Shown here: positions 25,187-30,709 of the stretch, piece after piece
Numbering within the stretch: position 1 is the first letter of the stretch
Layout of the letters: every line of letters starts with the position of its first letter
NCBI GenBank assembly: GCA_039028895.1
Contig: JBCCHF010000057.1
Span: 1-30,709, forward strand
Direction: 5' to 3'
DNA from: JAHDCJ01 sp039028895
Lineage (GTDB): Bacteria; Bacteroidota; Bacteroidia; Chitinophagales; Saprospiraceae
DNA length: 30,709 nucleotides
The notes under the pieces: generated by a model
Database searches by the model: none
Seen by the model: the letters and a program-made list of their open reading frames with translations, nothing else
What the model was told of the DNA's origin: nothing
Translations under genes and position numbers: made by a program

Positions 25187-26740
25187 CTAGCCTTCTTCTC
25201 CGCCACCGCCGCCGGTGTCTCCACCGCCGCCTGTACCGGTTTCAGTACTTTCTGTGCCTGCGCCTCCTGCAGATAGCATTTGCTGGAAGGTGACTACAAT
25301 AAACTCAGCAGGTCTGACTACAGCGAGTTTCACAGAAATGCGCATAATACCGTCAAGAACATCTTGCGGGCTCATGGTTACACCCAGACCGATATCAACT
25401 GAGAATGCTTCTTCAGGAGTAGCACCCATCAATACACCGTTGCTCCATTGCGTTGTCAGGAAAGCCGAGATAGCACCCTTCACATCAAGCCAAGTATTTT
25501 GAACATTAGGCTCAAAGATGAATGCACCAAGTGCATTTTTGATCGATTCTTCGATCATTAATACTGCACGTCTTACACTAATATATCTCCAGTCATTACT
25601 ATTACCGTCCATGGTACGAGCACCCCAAACGAGAACGCCTTTTCCGAAGAAACCTCTGATCGCATTGACAGCCTTTCCGTTAAGGGGAAGGTTAAGATCT
25701 TCCTGGTTTTCATTGTTGATATCGACAGTCGTGGCAACAACTGAGTTAAGGCTTACATTAGCAGGAGGGCGTGAAACACCTTTGTTGGCATCCACATAAG
25801 CAAACAAACCAGCAACAGCTCCACTGGGCGGCATGACATTCAATTCTTTACGAAGATCGTTCATGATTTCCTTGAAAAGTGGACTAACCGCATTAAGCGT
25901 TTTGTGAACAGCTGACAGATTCGCTTTTTCATCAGAAAGTTTAGCAACTTCAGCCTTAATGGCGTTGAAACGCTTTTCCTTCAGAATGCCTGCCGCAAGT
26001 CCGTCGTCAGCTTCTTTTTCAAGTAGCCCCTGAAGACCATCAGTGTTACTGATATTCCTCGAACTGACTTCGCTTGCAGCCGTTACGGTTGAATGAACCC
26101 AAGGATAATATGCCGCAGCAAATGCGAGATTTCTGTCACCAACCCCATTTCTGAAGTTGTCAACGACATCATCTTCTCCCATTGTCCGTTCTTCATGACC
26201 ACCATGTACATCAAGAATAGCGACACGATTTCTCATTTCGAATCCACTGTGCTGAATCATGCTTTTCTGAAGAGAATAACATTCGTCTGCAATTAGCAGG
26301 ACGGCATCAGGGATGACGACCATAGTCGGTTCAACCAATTTCAGGAAATTATCGAGTCCCTTCTTAAGGTCATCAAGTCCTACACCTGAGGAATAATCAC
26401 CTGCAGAACAGACATAACAAGCACCACCACCATTATCATAAAACAGCTTAATACTGTTGTAGAGGTAATATTGAGTTCCCTCATCAACGGTTAGTTGATA
26501 ATCGGTTTCTTCATCAGGTGCGATGTTAAAGGTAGTTTTCGGAGCGCCTCCAAATAGATCGAGGAACTCAGTCATTGATTCGACCCTCGTTGGCTTTTGT
26601 TTGAGGGATTTCCTACCGCGGATTGCCTTCTCGGTATATCCGACAAAAGCAGGAATTGCTGTTGGTACAGCAGCTATTGACGATGAAAAGGCATTTTTTT
26701 CCTCTATATAAACGCCAGGAGTTGAAAAAACTTTTGCCAT
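25187..26740 (-). CDS. Contractile sheath protein (Afp2/3/4-like)
   Basis: The 517-aa protein is a phage-type tail sheath: it begins MAKVFSTPGVYIEEKNAFSS with the conserved PGVY..E motif and PAFVGYTEKA, and ends in the conserved region VWGARTM..N..WRYISVRR, NTWLDVKGAISAFL and a final strand block near VKLAVVRPAEFIVVTFQQ (residues about 468-487). The insertion domain in the middle (about 100-330) is surface exposed in homologues. After the conserved core there is a tail of about 27 residues with roughly half Gly plus Thr/Glu/Asp, which homologous sheaths normally lack. Only one sheath gene is present, unlike Afp/PVC with several. ATG at 26740, 12 bp below the upstream stop. Confidence 0.95.
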   Translation of the reverse strand: MAKVFSTPGVYIEEKNAFSSSIAAVPTAIPAFVGYTEKAIRGRKSLKQKPTRVESMTEFLDLFGGAPKTTFNIAPDEETDYQLTVDEGTQYYLYNSIKLFYDNGGGACYVCSAGDYSSGVGLDDLKKGLDNFLKLVEPTMVVIPDAVLLIADECYSLQKSMIQHSGFEMRNRVAILDVHGGHEERTMGEDDVVDNFRNGVGDRNLAFAAAYYPWVHSTVTAASEVSSRNISNTDGLQGLLEKEADDGLAAGILKEKRFNAIKAEVAKLSDEKANLSAVHKTLNAVSPLFKEIMNDLRKELNVMPPSGAVAGLFAYVDANKGVSRPPANVSLNSVVATTVDINNENQEDLNLPLNGKAVNAIRGFFGKGVLVWGARTMDGNSNDWRYISVRRAVLMIEESIKNALGAFIFEPNVQNTWLDVKGAISAFLTTQWSNGVLMGATPEEAFSVDIGLGVTMSPQDVLDGIMRISVKLAVVRPAEFIVVTFQQMLSAGGAGTESTETGTGGGGDTGGGGGEEG

Positions 26741-26752
26741 AATAATTATAGA

Positions 26753-27817
26753 TTATAGGTAAACAAATATTTCAGAATACATTTCGCCGTTGTCAGTATT
26801 AATTTTCAGGGCATCTACAGTCGGGTTGGGTAAATCAACCTGGAAGGTGATCCCTTTTCCATTTTTCTTGACTTTCAATTGAAAGTTCTCTTCGGGATAT
26901 TCTTTCAGTGCTATAGGCGATTCTGAAGCCATTATTGTCGCTTCAAGTCCTGTTGGCAGAGTGATCGTTTCAGGATCGGTGAAAGAAATTTTCTTTTTGC
27001 TGTTCGTGATCTGATAATCCGAAAAATTGAAATTTCGGGTCTCGTCTTCATTGATAAACAAGTAGTTCCATGTCGTCGTCCTTGCCTCGAAGTTGATAAG
27101 GTATTCCAGGCGTTCGAATTCCTTTTTTCCTCCAGAGGCCAGTTTGAGCGCATCTTTCAGAAACAGATCGATCATCCCGAAGGGCGGACCTTTCATCTTT
27201 TCGTGTAAAGCATAAAAAGTTTGGTCTTCTTTTCCATTAACTTTCAATGTATATTCTCCTTGAGGTTCATAGGTAAGGTCAATCGGGAAGTAGGGCATAT
27301 CCTTAATATCTTCCTTGATTAGTCTGTTATTCAGTACATCTGTGACCTCAATGGTTGTATGCTGTGCTTTGGGGTTCACTTGGTACGTAAAGGCAGCCGG
27401 CTTTACAGTTCTGATAGTATCTTCACCCGGAGAATCTCCTCTGTGGAGTTGTAAGGACCCTTCCTTTTCAGGAAGATCACCCAGGTTATTAAACGAATAG
27501 AACTGATCAGGCCCTGTAAACGGTAATTCTGTGTAATTAATTAAATAAGGGTCAGTATTATTTATGAAAAAAGTGAGCCGGAAGTCTTCTTCCATAAGGT
27601 CAATCAACTGACCGGTTTTTTCTGTTGAATAGAGTATGGCAAAGCCATCATTAAACGCTTTGTAAAGCAGGTCATGATCACGGAGTGTCTCAAGTGTTTC
27701 TGTTGTAGGCACAATTGACAGATCCGAAGGGTTTGCATCACGATAATAGCTATGCCTCATCCTGAGGACCAGGAGTCCTTTATAATTATTGTGTATGTTA
27801 AAATAACTGGTAGACAT
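26753..27817 (-). CDS. Unrecognised 354-aa eCIS-associated protein between cap and sheath genes
   Basis: I do not recognise a family. The sequence has no signal peptide or membrane span, starts MSTSYFNIHNNYKGLLVLRM, and alternates short hydrophobic strands with Pro/Asn/Gly turns (for example PYLINYTELPFTG, TIEVTDVLNNRLI, GEYTLKVNGKEDQTFYAL). It is probably several beta-sandwich modules. The region IDLFLKDALKLASGGKKEFERLEYLINFEA (split about residues 215-245) looks helical. It lies between the DUF4255 cap gene and the sheath gene with 24- and 12-bp gaps, so co-translation with structural subunits is likely. A tube- or sheath-end component such as a cap adaptor is plausible, by position only. 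ATG at 27817. Confidence 0.8.
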   Translation of the reverse strand: MSTSYFNIHNNYKGLLVLRMRHSYYRDANPSDLSIVPTTETLETLRDHDLLYKAFNDGFAILYSTEKTGQLIDLMEEDFRLTFFINNTDPYLINYTELPFTGPDQFYSFNNLGDLPEKEGSLQLHRGDSPGEDTIRTVKPAAFTYQVNPKAQHTTIEVTDVLNNRLIKEDIKDMPYFPIDLTYEPQGEYTLKVNGKEDQTFYALHEKMKGPPFGMIDLFLKDALKLASGGKKEFERLEYLINFEARTTTWNYLFINEDETRNFNFSDYQITNSKKKISFTDPETITLPTGLEATIMASESPIALKEYPEENFQLKVKKNGKGITFQVDLPNPTVDALKINTDNGEMYSEIFVYL

Positions 27818-27841
27818 AACTTTTTAATAATCAATACTTTA

Positions 27842-28375
27842 TCAATACCCTTTCAATACTGGATCAATGTTTCTGATTCTTGAATCCTGGACACTCAATG
27901 ATCTTATCCTGTAAACCACTGACGGCATGTATTTGGCGCCTATTGCGCTCCACATATTGCTTAGTTCATCAAAACTCAATTTGACGATCTCGACTTTGAT
28001 CGGGTCAATATGGTTGGGCAGTTGTGGCAGCGTTCGATGGTTAAGCATGCCCTTGACCTGGAAGAAGCCAACAACTCCTGAAAGGAATTTTAATGCTTCC
28101 AGGTAGTTTTCAGGGTTGAAGTAGGCAGTAAACAGCAAGTACATACAGATGTCTGTAGGCTGGTTATGCCCATTTTGTCCCATTCCGCCTCCTCTGGTTC
28201 CGTCTTTGGTGATATTTACAATGGACAGGATGACTTTATTTTCAGATTTAATCGCAACACTTCCATCCTGATCAATGATGTTTGATAAGACCAGTTTGTT
28301 CTCGTTTACCCCAAACTTCAGTTTGAAGTATCCGTTCAATTCATTTGCTATCGCTGCGACTATTTCCTGTATCAT
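27842..28375 (-). CDS. Cap / tail terminator protein (Afp16-like, DUF4255)
   Basis: The 177-aa protein matches the DUF4255 (Pvc16/Afp16 N-terminal) family, which caps the distal end of tube and sheath and fixes particle length. Typical features are the N-terminal helix IQEIVAAIANELNGYF, the strand block NKVILSIVNITKDGT, the segment PTDICMYLLFTAYFNPENYL (about 92-111) and the C-terminal SYDELSNMWS-like SFDELSNMWSAIGAKYMPSV. Only the core domain is present; there is no long C-terminal extension as in Afp16. It comes before the sheath and tube genes, as usual in Bacteroidota loci. ATG at 28375. Confidence 0.9.
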   Translation of the reverse strand: MIQEIVAAIANELNGYFKLKFGVNENKLVLSNIIDQDGSVAIKSENKVILSIVNITKDGTRGGGMGQNGHNQPTDICMYLLFTAYFNPENYLEALKFLSGVVGFFQVKGMLNHRTLPQLPNHIDPIKVEIVKLSFDELSNMWSAIGAKYMPSVVYRIRSLSVQDSRIRNIDPVLKGY

Positions 28376-28405
28376 TTGTATTTTCTCTTGTTATTCTGCT
28401 GGTAA

Positions 28406-28675
28406 TCAACAGCAACAATCATCGACTAATGCCATTCTCCTTCGACTGACCAAAATGCCAAGTGCACCAATTATTAACCTTATTAGATATACCCCTATAA
28501 AGCTCACCAAAACCCCGAGGAGATAGAGCTCCACAATTGCCTCCTGCTCTTCCTGGGTAACCAATGTTGTCTCAGAGGCCAGTCCAAGCAACCACAGGTA
28601 AACAAATGCCAGTGGAAAGGCCAAAACGACAGCAAGGATCAACCAGATAAATTCTCGAGCAATTATTTCTTTCAT
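28406..28675 (-). CDS. Small two-span membrane protein ending in Cys-Cys-Cys
   Basis: No family recognised. From the ATG at 28675 the protein has 89 aa (an in-frame TTG at 28678 would add one residue). It has two long hydrophobic stretches (about 9-31 and 46-75) joined by an acidic loop TQEEQEAIVE. It ends in a basic patch VSRRRMALV followed by DDCCC. A CCC terminus is unusual; lipidation or metal binding can be imagined but nothing shows it. It is encoded between the GH18-like membrane protein and the cap gene with small gaps, so it is co-transcribed with the particle genes. Possible small membrane partner of the GH18 protein, by context only. Confidence 0.65.
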   Translation of the reverse strand: MKEIIAREFIWLILAVVLAFPLAFVYLWLLGLASETTLVTQEEQEAIVELYLLGVLVSFIGVYLIRLIIGALGILVSRRRMALVDDCCC

Positions 28676-28684
28676 CAAGGTGCT

Positions 28685-30325
28685 TTATGGTGATTTAACG
28701 GAGTATAAATTTGATATTCTGAATGCCAGGTAAGTGATTAATACACCCGCCGACAAGCCGACCAGAAACAGCAGATTCCGGTCTTCTACGATTCTGAATT
28801 GTGCCATAAGCACAATACAGAGCATGGAAAAAATCAGTATGTATACAACCCTGAAAGTTTGACTTACAAAGAAGGCATCCCTTATCTTCCAACTGAAAAG
28901 TGCAAGAATGAACCCCAGGATCATGAAACTTAAAAGAAAGGTGACTGTAACAACAATCAGATCGCGATATCGCAAGACAAAAGCACCAAGTGTAAATAAT
29001 TTTGGTCCGCCTGAGATCGCTTCCTCAGAAAGATTATCAGCTATTGCCTGCCAAAGCTCGTTATGGCCATTATCATAACCCAAAGCCCAAATACCGATGC
29101 CTGCCAATCCTTTCTTCAGCATCCACCTGTACTTCATACCAAGTGTTGTGCTATTGTCGAAGTAGAGCAAGTGGTACAAGCTATCGGATTTGGAAAAATA
29201 GGATACACTGGTTGTCGAAGGCTCAAACTCCATGTTAACCGTATCAGGATACAGGGCCTTGATTTGTTTGAATGTTAGATGACGGTCAAAGTAGGCTTCT
29301 GCGAAATTGACATTCTCAGAAGACCACAGACCACCGTAATAGGGTAATCCAAGGATAAACTTACTGTAAGGAACACCAGCTTTTAAATAGGTGTCAACAG
29401 ATCTGGAAAGGTCATAACCCTTGGTTGGATACGCAGGGTCGTGAAGCGGGGCAATGGGGCCAGCATTAGGACTTGTTGACCCGTGGTAATCATAGCCCAT
29501 CATCACAAATTTATCAACAAGCTTATTAAGTGTTCTTATTCTGAAAACCCGGTTATGATCTACAGCAGGTATTGCAAGGCTGATGATATAATCCGGATTA
29601 TGAGCTTTTAAGCGTATTGATAATTTTTTAATAAACGCTGTAAATTTTGAATCGTAACCGAGTGGTATGGCTTCAAAATCAACATCAATCCCATTGGCTT
29701 GCCGCAAATCAAGCAGACTCAACAAGGTGTCTATTAAGGCATCTTGCTGACGATATTGATTGTCCAGGAAAATTCGGTTATCTGTAAACCCATGACAGGT
29801 TACAGAAAGTAAGACATCGCATCCTGCCACCTGAGCAGAATCGACCAGACCAGTAGTTTTCCATTGTAGAATAGACTTGGAAGACCTTGGCATACCTGAC
29901 TCAGGGTGAACATCATATGAAAAGAAAGAAATGGTACTCAGGAGGTTATAGTTATAACTGGTATAGGCTTCTCCCATCCAGTAAGGGTGCCATCCAAATA
30001 CTTCAACCCTATCACTAAGCTTGTATCCCCGCAGCTTTTCTGTCTCGGTTAATTCAATTTGATCTTCTCCGAAAAGGGTATTATGCTCTTTATGTATGGT
30101 TCGGTAAATAGAAGCAAACTTTGAAATTTTCTTTTGAGTATTGTTTAACTCCTCTTCTGCCTTTTGCCTGTTTTCACCACTTGTTACTTCTTTGAAAAAA
30201 GTTTTGATGTACTTTGAATCTTTATTCTCAAATTCAAGAGTAGTATCCTCCTGCCCGGAAACAGCTACTGCCGTTAAGGTCAAAATGAGCCACAATAGAA
30301 TGTTATAGCGTATTAATTCCTTCAT
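28685..30325 (-). CDS. GH18-type glycosidase with signal peptide and three C-terminal membrane spans
   Basis: The ATG at 30325 gives 546 aa; the TTG at 30334 is less likely. Residues 1-23 look like a signal peptide (IRYNILLWLILTLTAVAVSG). A glycoside hydrolase family 18 fold follows (about 105-430): WHPYWMGE, FFSYDVHPESG, the active-site motif NGIDVDFE with the catalytic Glu at 218, KFVMMGYDYHGS, and FILGLPYYGGLW. The first position of the usual DxxDxDxE motif is Asn instead of Asp. Three hydrophobic spans close the protein (about 455-477, 491-510, 517-535). The catalytic domain should lie outside the inner membrane, acting on peptidoglycan or chitin-like glycans. As first gene of the eCIS operon it may open the cell wall for particle release or firing. 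Confidence 0.85.
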   Translation of the reverse strand: MKELIRYNILLWLILTLTAVAVSGQEDTTLEFENKDSKYIKTFFKEVTSGENRQKAEEELNNTQKKISKFASIYRTIHKEHNTLFGEDQIELTETEKLRGYKLSDRVEVFGWHPYWMGEAYTSYNYNLLSTISFFSYDVHPESGMPRSSKSILQWKTTGLVDSAQVAGCDVLLSVTCHGFTDNRIFLDNQYRQQDALIDTLLSLLDLRQANGIDVDFEAIPLGYDSKFTAFIKKLSIRLKAHNPDYIISLAIPAVDHNRVFRIRTLNKLVDKFVMMGYDYHGSTSPNAGPIAPLHDPAYPTKGYDLSRSVDTYLKAGVPYSKFILGLPYYGGLWSSENVNFAEAYFDRHLTFKQIKALYPDTVNMEFEPSTTSVSYFSKSDSLYHLLYFDNSTTLGMKYRWMLKKGLAGIGIWALGYDNGHNELWQAIADNLSEEAISGGPKLFTLGAFVLRYRDLIVVTVTFLLSFMILGFILALFSWKIRDAFFVSQTFRVVYILIFSMLCIVLMAQFRIVEDRNLLFLVGLSAGVLITYLAFRISNLYSVKSP

Positions 30326-30334
30326 TTTTAGCAA

Positions 30335-30709
30335 GAGAAATGAAAAGTCAAAAATTCAGTTATAAATAAAAACAAAAAGTATGTTTATTTTTGGCATGCG
30401 TATTCCATTACAAGTCTCATGGCGACTTGATTAAGCGCATAACAATCAAACCTCATTTTCTTGGGGAGAAATGAGTCCAACTCACTAAACCGAAAGGCAA
30501 TAAAATGCCCTTGGACATAAATGTCTGGAACAATAATTCTGGCGTGATTCTAAAAAATACCTGTATGGGTAGTCAGGTAATGAAAAAGGGATTTGACAAT
30601 GGTTTACATGACTTTATCATTATTGGAGGTTCTAATAATAAAAAAGTCAAATACCCTGTGATATTTGACTAAAGTCAATACTAAGGGGTACGTTGTATAA
30701 AGCATTTTA
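30335..30709. other. Upstream intergenic region of the eCIS operon
   Basis: This 375-bp stretch precedes the first operon gene and is AT-rich close to it (30335-30400). The operon promoter should lie here on the minus strand. I see only an imperfect match to the Bacteroidota -7 element (TAnnTTTG) at 30373-30381, about 48 bp from the ATG, without a clear -33 element, so I do not call a promoter. The right part holds the terminator hairpin (30641-30670). A + strand frame of 55 codons (30505-30672) ends inside that hairpin; it resembles nothing I know and may be chance. Confidence 0.5.
30641..30670 (-). terminator. Intrinsic terminator of the preceding minus-strand unit
   Basis: On the minus strand a perfect 9-bp inverted repeat (AGTCAAATA at 30670-30662, loop of 8, TATTTGACT at 30653-30645) is followed directly by a short T-run (30644-30641) and more T/A. 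This fits a Rho-independent terminator. It would stop transcription entering from the right and isolate the eCIS operon. The stem is AT-rich, so its strength is uncertain. Confidence 0.65.

Noticed and set aside
30373..30381. A possible Bacteroidota -7 promoter element on the minus strand before the GH18 gene.
   Set aside because: It has one extra base compared with TAnnTTTG and no -33 element at the proper distance.
30505..30672. A 55-aa + strand open frame upstream of the operon.
   Set aside because: No known motif, ends inside a terminator hairpin of the other strand, and no neighbour on that strand; too weak to call a gene.

Overview
The window is a chromosomal segment from a bacterium that is most likely a member of the Bacteroidota, probably a Cytophagales-like marine or soil organism. 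The grounds are the gene set of the injection system, the Bacteroidota-style N-terminus of its fibre-like protein (LIDS...NK.DDG), the weak or absent Shine-Dalgarno sequences and the moderate GC content. This placement is an inference; no rRNA or other marker gene is present.

Layout. Positions 1-1236 hold two CRISPR arrays in opposite orientation with closely related 37-nt repeats (4 differences), separated by only about 30 bp and without any cas gene in view. A short GC-rich hairpin follows, then one + strand gene for an extended-SDR NAD(P)-dependent epimerase/reductase (1361-2335). From 30325 down to 2332 every gene lies on the minus strand with tiny gaps or overlaps. This looks like one operon of about 28 kb encoding a complete phage-tail-like contractile injection system (eCIS; Afp/PVC/AlgoCIS type). 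A terminator-like hairpin at 30641-30670 marks the end of the preceding transcription unit.

In transcription order the operon encodes: a secreted GH18-type glycosidase with three C-terminal membrane spans; a small two-span membrane protein; the DUF4255 (Afp16-like) cap/terminator; an unrecognised 354-aa protein; the sheath; the main inner-tube protein; a 394-bp structured gap; a second tube-family protein with a very basic tail; a DUF5908 miniprotein; a LysM tube/baseplate adaptor; a VgrG-like spike; a PAAR tip; gp25; a gp6/J-like baseplate wedge; a fibre-like protein; a 47-aa protein; a second, Afp12-like baseplate wedge; a 1798-aa tape-measure protein; an AAA+ ATPase (Afp15-like); and three 3' genes of unknown role (a multi-span membrane protein, a protein with a YbjN-like C-terminal domain, and a membrane-anchored coiled-coil protein).

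How it works together. Sheath, tube, spike/tip, baseplate, cap, tape measure and ATPase make a complete particle. No toxin domain is recognisable, and VgrG has no C-terminal effector extension. The unusual parts are the four membrane-associated proteins at the two ends of the operon, the H1-like basic tail on the second tube protein, the Gly-rich sheath tail, the repeat-built giant tape measure, and the YbjN-domain protein. Together they suggest an eCIS variant with its own envelope-linked and loading components. That is a hypothesis, not something the sequence proves.
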